DNA from: Chamaea fasciata
Taxonomy: Eukaryota > Chordata > Aves > Passeriformes > Sylviidae
Length of the DNA: 64,000 bases
Direction: 5' to 3'
Assembly: GCA_029207755.1 (NCBI GenBank)
Contig: JARCOQ010000008.1
Coordinates: 29,191,021-29,255,020, forward strand
The notes under the pieces are model-generated. The model was given only the letters and a program-made list of their open reading frames with translations, ran no database searches and had not been told where the DNA came from. The translations under genes were made by a program, and so were the position numbers. Of this stretch, positions 1 through 13,000 are shown in pieces. How positions within the stretch are numbered: position 1 is the first letter of the stretch; every line of letters begins with the position of its first letter.

Positions 1-588
1 AATTTGTGCCATCAGAGGTTAGATAATGCTAAGTCAAGGCAACTGTGCTGACAGATGGGAATGCTTAGTCACAACCAGCTCCTGGAGCCTGTAAGATCTA
101 AGATTTATAAGGACCAGTACATTTGTTTTCTTACAAGTGATAAGGGAACAAGAGACCCTCTACAGAAACATTGATTAAGTCTTATTTTCTTTCCTAATGC
201 CCTAAAGTTATCTGATGCTTCGTGAGAACTTGTGCCTACTTATCCTATTTAATTTATTGAAATACTTTAAGCCTTTCAAGTTATCCACAGGTAATACAGA
301 AAAACTGATAGAAGTGTATACTTCAGCAGCAAAACTTTCTTATTTTACTGAGGTTTGGAGGAGAAATAGATGCTGACACCAAGGGAAAACCCTGCTGGTA
401 TGGCGGATGCATTCATGGCAATTAGTCAAGGAGCTATCAGTAGGAATCCTTGCGTTTCTGTTGTTTGTGACATCTTGAGATTATCCTTTCCCAAAGTACG
501 ATAAACTTCAGGAGGCAAAGAATGCTACAAGGAAATTCCAGCTATGAAACGGTATTTCTTCAGTGTTATGGTGAGGAGAACATAGGGC
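1..588. other. non-coding DNA, nothing recognised
   Basis: AT-rich unique-looking sequence. I see no open frame of note, no repeat family and no RNA gene here. It could be intron or intergenic DNA. Confidence 0.6.
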
Positions 589-645
589 CTTGTAAGAGAC
601 TAATAAAGTCTCTTTATTAGTCTCTCTTGTAAGAGACTAATAAAG
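589..645. repeat. direct repeat flanking its own inverted copy (foldback cluster)
   Basis: A 20-base sequence at 589-608 is repeated exactly at 626-645. Between them, 612-625 is the exact reverse complement of 595-608 (14 bases), separated from it by a 3-base loop at 609-611. The order is repeat, inverted copy, repeat. The first two arms can form a tight 14-bp hairpin. This layout is what replication template switching on a foldback leaves behind; that origin is inferred. Confidence 0.9.
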
Positions 646-3600
646 ATTGGACCAATAATCTCTAGATGTGCAAATTTCTGTACTTTTTAAAAAATGGTTT
701 TTTTAATATTCTTTTGCCTTTTTTATTTATTTCCTCTCTGCTTATTGAGATGGAAGTGCATATGAAACATGTTACAAAAGCAGTGGTGCTCTTTTATTTC
801 AGGATGTTACATTTGTCCCCTTGTTTTCAGCCTGTTGGGTGGAACAGTTTCATAGCATGCTTTGTTTGCAGCAGATATTGAGAAATGGACGTTTCTACCA
901 GCTTTTATGTCTACTTCTTTTCCTTAACGATTGCAATGCTCTCCATTGAAATGCATTGTAAAACTAACTCGATCTTAGTGGAAATAAAATTTCACCTAAT
1001 GTGTTGCAGAAAGGTCTAATCATGTAGCCTGGTAAGACACACAGTGAATACATTGACACAAGGGTAGGATTTGTAAAGACAGTCTCATAAAGCCATTGTC
1101 AATTTGGGTCAGAATTTGAACAATTTGAACTTTTTTGAACTTACATCTTCCCTCCCAAAAGCCACAGGAAAGTTTCAAGGCCAAATGATTTGTCATGAAA
1201 AACTGTGTCTGGCTTAGGGCTGGAGTCTGGGCTTCACTGAGGCAGGGTTGCTTAGGGGTCATGAGAGCAAAAAGGAAATATTATCCATTGGTGAACATTT
1301 TCAGGGGAGCAGGAGTGGAAGGGAATTTGTCTCTGGGGAGGGAGAATTTGCTGGACAAGAGAGGAGGGGAGCAAGTGATAGAATTGCAGGAGGAAAAAAG
1401 CGTTTATCCATGGACTTTGTGGTCTCCTTTGATGATGCATTTAGGGGTCAGCACTGTAAAAGCTGCGAAGGGTAGGTGGGTACCTGTGTGTCCCTTGGCG
1501 TATACACAGGCTGGGTTGGGACACTGTATCCAGATGGTCCGAGAGCAAAGAACTTGTACTTTGTTACTGTCGTCTGAACCCTCTGCTGCCAGCCGAAACG
1601 GTATTTGGGTTCATTCCTCAGCTTACTCTTTTGCAAATTCAATTAAGAAAAAATTCAAGCAAGAGCTGTGTACTCAACTCCATGAAAAAGCCACTGTGGC
1701 CTTGGATCTTTCCTCCCTCTTCAGATGTTGCTGGGGATGCATTCTTTCAAATGCTGATATTGTGCTGCTTTCAGACTGAGCCATTTTAGGATTGTGGTTA
1801 AAAATCATATTGTTGAAATTACTGCTGTTGATATTAAATTGGCTGGATGGTGACTCTTGCTTGGGGTTACCACAAGAATAAATTCTTTCTCTAATGACTG
1901 CTTTCAGGTTCAGTGCCACTAACATTGTGCAGCAAATCTGTTCTGAATGTGCTTAACTAAACTTCTTGGCATTAACAGATGTGTTGCTTCCACTGGTGTA
2001 CACAAAACAGATCTTGCAGAATTTCTTTGTTTTGGGAAATCTGGATTCTTGAAATCAAAGGGGTGAACTGAATGCTTAGAATAAACTTATATGTGTTTTA
2101 ATTCTTGCTCTGTGAAAATATTGTACTGTCTCTTAGATGAGATGTCTTTAGATTTATATCAAGTATTGTTGACAAGATGTCTCTTGGAATTTGACACTGA
2201 GTACAGTGCCACATACCATTTTAATGTGGGGCATTTTCCCCTCATTTTATATTCATTTAAAACCTGCTAGTGCCAGCAAAGAACCCCTAAAAAGTGCTAA
2301 TTGTCTGCCAAAGTAAGCTGGGAGACACACAGTGGATAGAGCATGAGAAATGCAATGCTCTGCTCTACTATATCTCATTTGCTTGCTAGAAACAACATTT
2401 TCATCTTGGTTCTTCTGTTCGTGTTCCCTCATGTATGTGGATGTGCTGTATATTTGTTAAGCACTCATAATATTCTCAACACTGTATGAGATGCAAATAT
2501 TACAGCAGTCCCTTCCTCAGGTATTTCACAACTTAGAAAATACAAGAATAAAATATGCATCTGAGTCAGGACAGTGAGAAGTCAATCAGCCTAACCTAAA
2601 GGGACAGAGCAGCCTTATAAAAAATGGTTAAGTGAAATGTATATTCTGATTTTTGGAATAAAAGTAGGGTTTTTGTAGAGGTCAGTGTGAATGGGGAAGA
2701 TCTCTGTGCCAGTGTCTGGGTGACGAGGGAACTGTAGGATTTTTGTTTGATAGCAGCTGCAGAGCGTGAGGCAGGGGCGCAGACTGAGACAGGAGAGGTG
2801 GGACCTGTAAACGCTGCAGTTTCTCGTGCACATGAAGTGAAAGCCAAGGTCGTAGGTGGGCAACTCACAGTGGGCTGGTGGGAAACCCTCTGGAGGTGCC
2901 CAAGGTTGGGTGTGCTTGAGATGGTGGGTGCTGGGGAGGCCATGGCTCAGCTCCAGGACGGGGTGGCTGTGGCCAGCACCGGGTGTCTGCCTTGGGCAGT
3001 TCTTTGTGTTTGGCTCCAAGTCTCTGAGGGGATTTGCAGCTTTGCACCTTCCAGTGAGAGGCCCTCACTTCTGCACAGAGAAAGGCTGGGTTGGAGAGAT
3101 TTCAAAGCTGAAAGGGGTTTATTTTTATGATGACTTTGTGACTGTTGTTTACGTGGCTGGTACATAAACTCTCTCCTATCTTTCTCCTCACTTTTGTGCC
3201 ATCTCCTGCAGTCTGCAGTGTCTCAGTAGCACTGGTTACGTTTATTTAAAGAAACTTTTGTGTTCTGTCCCTCATACAGCTTACTTCAAATCTCTCCCTT
3301 CTTACTTGAACTATTACTTGTCTGACTCTAAAGGGAAAATAATCTTTAGAATTACTCCTGGTACCTACAGGGGCAATGTGGGAGTCACTGTCTTAATAGA
3401 TCCTTCTGGAGACTAACAAAGAACAGTTGCCTAACCAGGGGGGACTCAACATGTACTCTATGCATGTAGAGCAATTTTAGGGTGTACTCTTAGTAGGGGA
3501 GATTTCTTCATGACAAAAGCACTTCCAGAGGAGTTCACTGTGCATTAAAAAGTGTCAGATTTTATTTATAATGTGAAACTGAGTGATTTTCTCCCTTCAT

Positions 3601-6102
3601 TAACCTGTAGAAGTGCAATTGCCAGAGATCCTACAAAATCAACGGAGCTGAGGCCTCTCTGATAATGACAATCAATTTCTAGCTTTAACTTAAGAAAAAG
3701 AAACATGATAGTATTATGAGCAAAGCAATTATTTACTGCCTAAGTCTTTGTAATTAATTTTCTGCCTTCTCTAAACAGTCTTTTTGCCTTGGTCATTTGC
3801 ATTATAAATATCTCCTGCAATGCCATGGGTTTAAATTTTTAAAATTGAATGTAATTAATGTATAAATAAGTTCATTTGTGTTGTAAACAATGCTAGGAAT
3901 TCTGACTGAATAACTAAACAGATCTTTTAATTCTTCTGTTGTTACTAGACTACCAAACACTGTCAAGAATCATGATCCCGAGTGATGGATCTGGTATCAA
4001 TTGCTAGACAGAGATCTTCTGAAAGTTTTAAGTTTTCAGTTGTTTATATAGTCCTAGTTAGCTAATCACAAAGCATAATCAGCTCAGCTAAACCTCTGGC
4101 ATGTTTAGAAATATCTGGGATGGGGTGTGCAAACTGTGATATCTACACAGAGCAGAAGATGTAGAAAAGGCTTTGCAAAACATTTTGATAAGCAACTGAA
4201 CAAATTCAGTTTGTTCCTTAGCCCAGTTTCTGAAAGACCACCACCATTGTGGTGATGGAGATATACTGACAGTTCTCTGGGTAATTTTTGAGCCCAGTGG
4301 GAAGAGACTAAGTATGAATTGAGTTATATCATTATTAGACTGTAGAGAAGTCCTATTGTAAAGGGTGGTTCTGAAAGCTGTGCTGTAGAGAAGGCTTGGG
4401 ATCCAAAGGCTTCTTACACCCCAGGGAACTCATCCACAAGACAGAAACCCATAAGAAATGGGCATTGTTAATGCCAGTGTTGATTGTATTTCCTTAGAGC
4501 ATGAGGCTGGGAAGCAGTAAATCTGTTGGTGGGTTGAGTTTTTTTTTCCTGACTCTGCCCTTGACTTGCCTTAACTGTTTGGGTAATTTTTTTTTACCAT
4601 CTTGGGTAATCTTTAAAAGGATTAAAATGTTTTGCCCTCTGTTCTACTCTGAGTGGTAACACTGTGCTTTACCTAGAGAAATGGCATTTAGCCCTTGTGT
4701 CATCCAGACCCACTTTTCATACACTGAAATATTCTCGTTAATGGGGATATTCCTGGAAACTCTTATTCAGCCACAGGAGCAGGGCAGTGTTACTGAACTT
4801 GGATACCTACACATTATTTCACCCTTCAAGTAGCTTGGTCTAGCATTAGCATAAGGCTGTTTCAGAGATTGGAGGGGCAAAAAAATGCTCTTTTGTGACA
4901 CCATATTTTTTCTAGGGAAGCACAAACAGTATTAAGGTTAGGATGAAATCATTCAGAGTCAAATCAGCGGAAGGTTTGCCAATTGCTTTGGAAAACCCAA
5001 GCCTTTAATGAAATGATTAATTAATGAGAAAAAAAACCTCACCAGGAAAGTCCAGAAGCACGCTTTCTACCTTGAAAGTTCAAACTCAGTTTACACTTTG
5101 ATGAAAGCAAGAGAATGTTAGAGTTTGGAATCAACTGTAAATCAACAAAGCATAAGCCTCTCCCTGGCTGTGCTTTTCATCCCCACTTCAGGCTGTTAAC
5201 CTGATAGGAACTCATTGATAAGAGCATTAAAAACTTATTGATAAATTGTTGAGAGAAGCCATGCAAGCAGACGGGTCTGGGAAGACTTCTTTCCCAGCTG
5301 CATATCAGTTTGCAGATACTTTCCAGCCTTCTGAGCAACGAATCTGAAAAGCTATTTACTTTCAGACATATCAGGTTGGAGTTCTAGCAGCTGGAGCTGA
5401 GTGAGTAATTACTTCAATTAAAATACATTCAGCAAGAGGTCAGTGAATATTTTGTGTAACAACATACCTAGTACTTAGCAGCTTAAATGTGTGCAAATTT
5501 TTCAGCTGTGCATATATACAGAGTGTCACTTTGGGCCAGTTGTGAGAAGCTCAGGAGAGCAGCCCAGAGGTCTGGTTTTTACTGCCCTGCTGTCTGGTGC
5601 TTGTGCTGGGCTGTGGGGCTGGCGGTGTGATGGGGGGGCAGCAGCCACAGGGGACGTGCTGTGGGTCAGGACTCAGAGAAAACCTCTGCTGGTCTTGGGC
5701 TTGGACAGCCTTACCCACCCCTGAGACATGATATATGAACACTGAGCACGCAGATGGGCTGTCCTCTGTTATTATTATGCAGTAACTGCACAAGATGCTA
5801 TTAAGCTAAACATGAAATTAATTGAACATAATATGGAACAGACCCACGAACTGACTCCATGGTCTGTCTGAGATGCCATGGTCTGGTATCCACAGATACA
5901 GATTTATTTCTAGGTCTTGTAACCCATTTTAGTTGTGACAGGTAATTAAGGCACCTGACAGGGTGTTCAGGGAGTAGCATGTCCTAACTCCTTGATGACC
6001 TGCTTGTCCTATTTGTGGAAATGTTAATTCTACCTACCAAAAGACTGTGGAAAATATTCTTAATTTAGAAGCATTTTCCTTTCCTCTTTTTTTAGCCCTT
6101 CC
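646..6102. other. non-coding DNA with one G+C-richer patch
   Basis: No supported gene. The longest open frame in the window (194 codons, 1195-1779, plus strand) lies here and has no recognisable domain. The patch at about 2740-3070 is G+C-richer and carries overlapping open frames on both strands, the pattern produced by few A+T-rich stop codons rather than by selection. The stretch at about 3690-3910 is very AT-rich, with several TAATTA-like sites. No LTR, LINE or tRNA signature was recognised. Confidence 0.6.
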
Positions 6103-6124
6103 ATATATATATATATATATATAT
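6103..6124. repeat. (AT)11 microsatellite
   Basis: Eleven uninterrupted AT dinucleotides. The tract is self-complementary and likely to vary in length between individuals. Confidence 0.95.
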
Positions 6125-6179
6125 CCATACTTGAAAAATCTCCACTCCTTTCCCTCTTTTTGTCATTCAGTTGAATGAT

Positions 6180-6198
6180 TCAAATTCATTGAATTTGA
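6180..6198. repeat. short near-palindrome, 9-bp arms
   Basis: Arms at 6180-6188 and 6190-6198 are exact reverse complements around a single T. No function is implied; arms this short can arise by chance in AT-rich DNA. Confidence 0.8.
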
Positions 6199-6462
6199 AG
6201 GGCAGGTGGGTGCTGCCCAGGGAAGGGATCCAGGCCTGAATTGCAGAAGTGTAGGGTTCCCAATAGGACATCAGGGCATCTGCTGTGTGACAAAGAGTGG
6301 ATCACACCACCAAGCTTTGCTGCTGTGTGCTGGGTTAAGTAGGGGGCTGTGGGTCAGGGTTGACTGTCATGCTGAGAGCACAGCTTTTTAAAGGAAAATA
6401 TTTTACTCAGCCATCTGAGGCTTAGCAATTGAGTTAATTTGGCTTTTATTTTTTTTCCCTGT

Positions 6463-6509
6463 GGTTTTTTGTTTGTTTGTTTTTGTTTTGTTTTGTTTGG
6501 TTTTTTTTC
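6463..6509. repeat. T/G-rich low-complexity tract (TTTG/TTTTG)n
   Basis: A run made almost only of T with single G every four to five bases, including three TTTG and three TTTTG units. It is simple low-complexity sequence. On the minus strand it is an A-rich tract with single C, which could be an old retroposon tail, but I see no retroposon body next to it. Confidence 0.85.
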
Positions 6510-8548
6510 TGCAGTAAAATCCTGTTTGATACAAAGGTCGTGACAACTGGAGAACTGACATAGGTCTTCCTAGAATCAAACATATGGTTTGTCATGCTCT
6601 TTATATAGGCTTTCTCATCTGTGGTTTTTTTTTTCCTAAAACTTGAAGTAGTTAGACCCTGTGATGCAGTCAGATGCCTTATTGCCGGTAAACTATGTAA
6701 ATTAAGTTCTTTAAAATCTCATTTTAGATTTTGCTTTCTATACTTGGATTTTTCCTGGCAGTTCCTGCAGCACTTTCACATCTCACTGTAGCAATTGTGA
6801 TTATAATTTACAGTAGTTTTCCAGTTCTTATCCTTTATCAGTCCTCTGTTTGCAGATCCCTTTTGTAACATCACTGAATGAAGAACTTGGGTTCAGCTGC
6901 TGTAGCTCATTAACCTAAATTCCTTCAGACTTGCTGCCTTCCAGAGACAAGTCCCACTTTCCTGTGCCCTTTGTTTCTTGTATCATTTTTCACCTTGCTT
7001 TGCAAAAATACAAGGTTTTGGAATGGATTCCAAAGCAACCCCGATTGCTGCTGTACTAAATTGTCCTGCCTTTATCACTCTTTGCTGCTTTACCAGGCCT
7101 TGCATCAATCAGGCATTACAGTAGTAGTGAAGTTACTTTTACCTCCTGAACACTGGTGAAAATGTTCAGTGGCTTCAAGCATAATCCTCATCATAATAAT
7201 AATTCCTGAAAAAAACCTCTGCCAACACCCATCGTTCATGTGTAATTTGAGATCTCAGTTAGCCAGGTCTGAGTTAATTGAATGCATGCTCCATTGGTAA
7301 ATTATCATGCTAATTTTTAATATGGGTGTTGCACCAGACTAATTTTAAAATTTTATAGAGAAGTTCACTCCGCCAATATAACCAGACTTAAGCAGCCACA
7401 TTTTGCTGGCTCATTAAAGAATCAAGTCAGGTTTGTTTGACAAGATATTTCAGTGATTGAAGTACGCACTGAGGTATTGACCATATTTATCTTTATCACT
7501 TGCATTTTGTATTAATTTTACATTCATCTCCCTGTGGTTGCTGTCAGACTCTACAGTTGTCCTAACTCTCTGCTTGTACTTTTTCAGTGTTGGCACAGCA
7601 TTATTTCTCTGCTAATGATTTTTCCCTGACTTAATTTGCAGGCTAAACTTCTTACCTGGATTTAAGACCTTTGGGGTTTTCTGCTTTTTGGTTCTGCTTT
7701 TCTTTTCCATAGATTCTGCCTGAAAATGTTTTCAGGTTTTGATTACCTGGAGAGGAGTTCATCATCTTTGCATGATGGGAATTCATTGCCCCGTGTCTCT
7801 CAGGGCACAGTGCTTTTTCCCCTGGTAACAATTCAATTTCTGGCATCTAGCATAAAGGGTCTACATAATTGCTAGGATTATAATTGCCGAGATTTCTTTT
7901 TCTGTAGAAGTTATATAAAAATCTAAAGTGTACAGAAATATAGCTGAGGAAGAATAATTTACTGTAGGAAGTAGATGAGCACTCTGCTCTTACAGAATGC
8001 TCAGATCTAAAATGAAAGTTCAACTTGGCTTCTGGAGCAGCATGCTGTGTAGTTTTCCCTTTAAAGACTTTTCCTCCTTTTGCAGTGAAACCTTTTCATA
8101 TAGGGCTTTTCTTCCTTGAGAAGATCTCATGCTGGTTAATGTCAGCAGATACACCCACGGCTACTCAGGAGGGAGATGTCAGAAAGGCGTCCTGCCGGGT
8201 TTGGATTCCTGAGGCAAGCTGGGTGCCCTGCTCCAGGAAGGGAAAGAAGCTGAATGCTGCCTCATGCAGCAGTCAGTAATTTTCCCTGGTTAAAATGAAG
8301 CTTTAAATACAAAGCCCTGTACTCCCTCCCCCACAAGCCTAATCAAAATACTTATTTCTTTTGTTTAATAAGCATAAATCACTATCATTTCATGTACTTG
8401 TGCATGGAATAAACTGAAGCTACCTACTTTCTTATCATAAAGACCTCTCTTATTGTGACCTGTACTGTATTTTATTTTTGCTATTTGAATTTTTAATTCT
8501 TTGATGTGATTGTGATCTGTAACAGTGTGGTCAGTAACTTGTGTTTCC

Positions 8549-8583
8549 TCCTGTCCTGTCCTGTCCTGTTGTATCCTGTCCTA
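8549..8583. repeat. (TCCTG)7 pentanucleotide repeat
   Basis: Seven consecutive pentamers: the first four and the sixth are exact TCCTG, the fifth is diverged (TTGTA) and the seventh ends in A. The plus strand is nearly all pyrimidine plus G. It is an ordinary microsatellite that has begun to decay. Confidence 0.9.
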
Positions 8584-10037
8584 TCCAACAAATCTGTACT
8601 GTGCCCACCATATCCAAAGCTGACTGTCCTCCAGTGTTGCATTAGGCAATCTGAAGAGCTGAAACACATGACAATATTACCACAGCTGAAATAATTACTA
8701 TGCTTTAATGGCTAACTGACAACCACCAACACAGTACTTTGAAGCTTAATGTAAGATGATATTAACAAAATATGTACAGAAGCCTGGATATCTCTGTTAA
8801 AGAGGGGTGACAATAAGAGCTACTGGGATGATCAAAAAAAATTAGAAATATATGTATGGGTACTTGTTGAAAAAAAATACTCAAGATGTGGTTGCTTATT
8901 TCTCTAGAATAATGATGACTGAGGGGAGATAAGGGTTGTTTTCCTGTGGATACAGGAGGAGATAATCTATTATACCACCACTAAAAGAGACTGAGCGCCA
9001 TGTTCTTGTCTAACACAGAATGTCTCAGAATTTCAGGTCATGTTATTTTTTGGTTATCAGCTGGAAATTTTCTTTGGATTTTCTAGGAAACAGGAAGTTT
9101 AAACTTGGTCATGGTTTGTGAGATTGTTATGAGCTTCTTCTAAGGTCCAGATAAGTCCTTTCAAATCATGACCATTGTCTGGTGGACTGGTTTGGATGTC
9201 TTGGGGTTACTTAGTTTCCTGTGACTCACAAGGATTGCAGGAATACTTTCACTCACAGGCAAAAGGAAAAGATGGAGGGTCCTTTGACGGGCTGAGGTCA
9301 CATATGCACCAGGTATGGCACTGCATGGCTGGAATGGTGTTCACACCATTGTTGCAATCAGCCTGTACAGGAAGGGAGGAGACTCTGGAAGCTATGGCCA
9401 GCTACTGCCTAAGGGAAAGGTAAATCCTGGGTTTTGTCCAGTCTTCATGGACAGGTCCTCCTGTTCCTAAGCTGCTGGACCCTGGATCTGGAAGCTTGAT
9501 CTTCGGAGAGTGTGACTGATGCTGCTCAGCAAAGGCTGCAGTTATGGCAAGTCCTCTTGTACTCCTTCAAATCTTACAACTCCTGTTGCCACTGGGAACA
9601 CAGAAAAAACAGGCACAAAAGTTCCAGCAAGAGCAGCTTTACAGTGCATTTAATTGTCATACAGTTGATCATCCCCCTTCCCCCCAGTGTTTTCTGACTG
9701 ATCGGTAATTTGATAGATTCAGGATGATCCTGAAAATATGTGTGGAAGACTTCTGTCTTTTATTTTGTTTTGTTCAAAGAGAAATAATTAATTCCCTTCC
9801 TGCTGAACTCAATTCTGTTGCAACTTAGTTTTTATGCCTCATCTTACCACTTGATAGGCAAAACATGTTTGTGTAAGAACTGGCTTAATAAAGTGGGAAG
9901 CCCAATAAACCAGAAGTAAAGCCATTGAATCCCAGTAATATCCTTGCCTAACAAAAAACCAAATCCCATGCAAGTGTCCTTGTTTATTGTTCCAGAAGAC
10001 ATAAAAGTTGTGCCAGCCAGTGATGGGAAATAAACTC

Positions 10038-10055
10038 TTTTTTTTTTTTTTTTTT
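10038..10055. repeat. poly-T run (18 T)
   Basis: Eighteen consecutive T. On the minus strand this is a poly-A run. I looked at both flanks for a retroposed transcript or SINE/LINE body and recognised none. A homopolymer of this length may have an uncertain true length. Confidence 0.9.
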
Positions 10056-13000
10056 AAATTTGAGTTTGTGGGTAAAAGAAAAGAGGAAATATTCAGCTCT
10101 TTGAAAAGAAATGCCATCTAACCTCAGCCCATGGGGAGGTACTGGCCAGATGTCTGGATGCTGTCTGTGGACCTATCCTGGAGGTCTGTGAGAGGGTAAT
10201 TTCAGGGCAGAGATGATCCAAATTGTTGGGTGCCAAATAGCTGGATACTTACCACAAATATTCAGTCACATTTGGATGGCCAATGTTTGTGTTATTCTGA
10301 GTGTAGGTGTTCCTTTTTGTTTTTTTCTACTGCCAGGACTTTGCCTTTTTATTAACATCTCAGGTGAGGGGGAGGAAGAGTTGTTGAGTGCAGCAGGCCA
10401 GCAGCAATTCCATTGCTTGGAGTAGTCTCATACTGTTCAGAGAGAATAACCTTCCTTTCTCCTTATTAAATGCTAATAGCACATTGGCTTTTGAAAACCT
10501 TTCTCTGCTCAGGTACTTGGCTGGTATCTGAATCGTGGTATTTTATGGAGGTGGGCTGAATATTTCAGTAGCTGCTGAGTACTGTGTTCCCATGGCAATG
10601 GGGAAACCTTAGTGCCTTGCACAGGCACTTGCATGATTCACAGCTAGGAAAGGCAGTCGAGGGAGAATGGTGGTAAAGCCTACACAGTCCTAGTTCTTTG
10701 GGACAGTTTGTTGTGTCTGCTCCTTGCTGAGGAGGAAATGCTGACGTGGCAGTACTGGATGAGTTGATCAAATCACGCTGAAAAGGAAGACATCTGATAT
10801 GATTTCTCATATTGGGGTGATAGTGTTCACCTGGATATGTGCTCAGTGTTGTGGCTGTCCTGTCTACAGCTGATAACAAGGCAGGGTTGTCATGTGGTTG
10901 TCCTATTTATCTGCCTACAGCACCTTTCCTGAGGAGAAGGAATTTGAGACCAGCATTCTCCTGGTAGCGCCATTCTTCAACCTTCCTTTTATTCAATGCA
11001 GGGTAAAGAATCTGTGCATTGCAAATACCGAGGCACCGAGCTGTTGAGCAACCAGCTGCATGATGGTTTTGGCAGCTTTCAGGAGCAGCCAAATTTGGGA
11101 GAGGGCCTGACAGACTTGAGAGAGAGAGAAGTGTCTGAACATATTTTCTGTAAAATCATCTTCTATTATTTTTATAGTTTTTTTGCTTGATCAAACACAG
11201 AACTAGAGAAGTAAGGAAAAAGAGAATCTGGATTGCATAGCCGGATTGTCTTCTTCTGAACCATGGATCTTAACAGACTCCCCTGTGCAGGCCAGAGAGC
11301 CACTCAAACTTCTCCCTTAACAGGCTCTGTCTCTTTGGGATCAGAGGTCACAGCGTATCAGCTGGGTTTGGTGGTGGAAGGGTTTGCTTGGACAAGGACA
11401 CTGGGGGCTGGATGCCATCCAGTGCTTGAGTGCAGGTTAGGGTGATTGTGCCCTATCAGTAATGCAATGGAGCTGAGCCAGAACCTTCCTTGGGTCAGCC
11501 AGGCAAAAGCAACCATGGATTTGCCTTTATGAATGTGCAAGGAGGAGCTTCAACTGCTTCTAGACAGCACATCCTTGAGAGTGCTGTTTGAGTGACCTTC
11601 CAGACCTGATGTGAAAACAAGGCTCAGAAATGCCCCTTGGATATTCAAAGGAAGGCACACCATATTAAGCAGTTGTTTAATTAGTAGGAAGAGGGATTCT
11701 GAGATCTCCTCTCTGGAAGCTGTAGTCAGCTAAATTGAAACAGGAAAGGTGGGTGACCCTTCAGCCATCAGGGTTATGGCATCTGCAGCAGCTTACCAGC
11801 GGATGTTGGAAGTTCTTAATTACCTGCAATATTTCAATGAAGGTTTAATAGCTTTCTGAAGTAAATGATTTAATGTGACCACAGCATGTAGCTTTGTTTC
11901 CAAGAGCTGCTAAGGAATTATCTGCAGCTTGTCTGAAGTGGTGGATATAAATTCTTGTGCTTATGATAGTCTCTTCTTGCTTCAGAACACGGGTGCTCAT
12001 GCTTTGATTATTTCTGCATATACCTAAGCAGTGAAATTAAAGGGGTCTATAAGGCAGTGCATTAACACCAATTTTTTACTTTGTATTTTTAGGCTTAAAG
12101 AATCCTCAGGATGAATTTCAAAACACTTTTTGTCTCAGGCTTATTTATTACATATGTCTTAACTAATTAAAAAAAAAAAAGCATGCTGAAGTAAAGTGCC
12201 TTGATTAAGGTAATACAGGAGGCTGGTGACATTACTGAGACTAGAAACACACCATGTTTTTTTTTTAATATCATTTTTTTCTAGCACTGAGGCAAGCCCA
12301 TAGCATCTGTTCTGCTGTATTTTCTCCAGTTAAATTAACTCAGTTACACTGATACTTGGACTGGTGATTTAGAGTTCTCTGTCCATTGCTAAAAAATAAT
12401 GGGGGGGAAAAGCAAGACAAGCCTCATTCATTTTGCATCCCATTCCTGAGCTGGAAGAAGGGTTTAGCTCATGAATTTAAATAACTGTTAGCAGATACTC
12501 TTACCTGGCTGGCTGAAAGAACCTTTAGAGAAGTTATAGTAAAAGCAGATGAGAGATATTGAATATTTTTCACGTACATATAACTTTTGACCATCTAAGC
12601 ACGTCTGCTTATAGATAGCAAAGGCAGTCCAACAGAATAATAATGTGTTTGCCATTTTTGTACTTCATGATGTGATATTCCCTCTATCAAATTAGTAGAA
12701 GTGAAGTTTGAAGCTGGTTTTCACAGGCTGCCCATTAGTTTCTAAACAAAGAAAATGCACAATTGTGCCTTTTTACTACATCAATTAATAAACTGCAACA
12801 CAACGGTAATATAGTGCCTTTTATGCCTCAACTTTACAGCACATAACAGGTAAATAACCTTTTCAGTTATTTCAGAGGCAGAAAATTAAAGGTGAGGACC
12901 ATGTAATTCAGTGAATCAAACAGTGCTAGAGCTGACAACGAAGTTCCTCAAGTTCAGCTCCATGTACAAGCAGCTGTCAGCTACCAGTAATCAACCCTTT

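Noticed and set aside
1195..1779. 194-codon plus-strand open frame, the longest in the window
   Set aside because: No domain, no family resemblance, an uneven mix of residues and overlapping frames on the other strand. Length is within chance for 64 kb.
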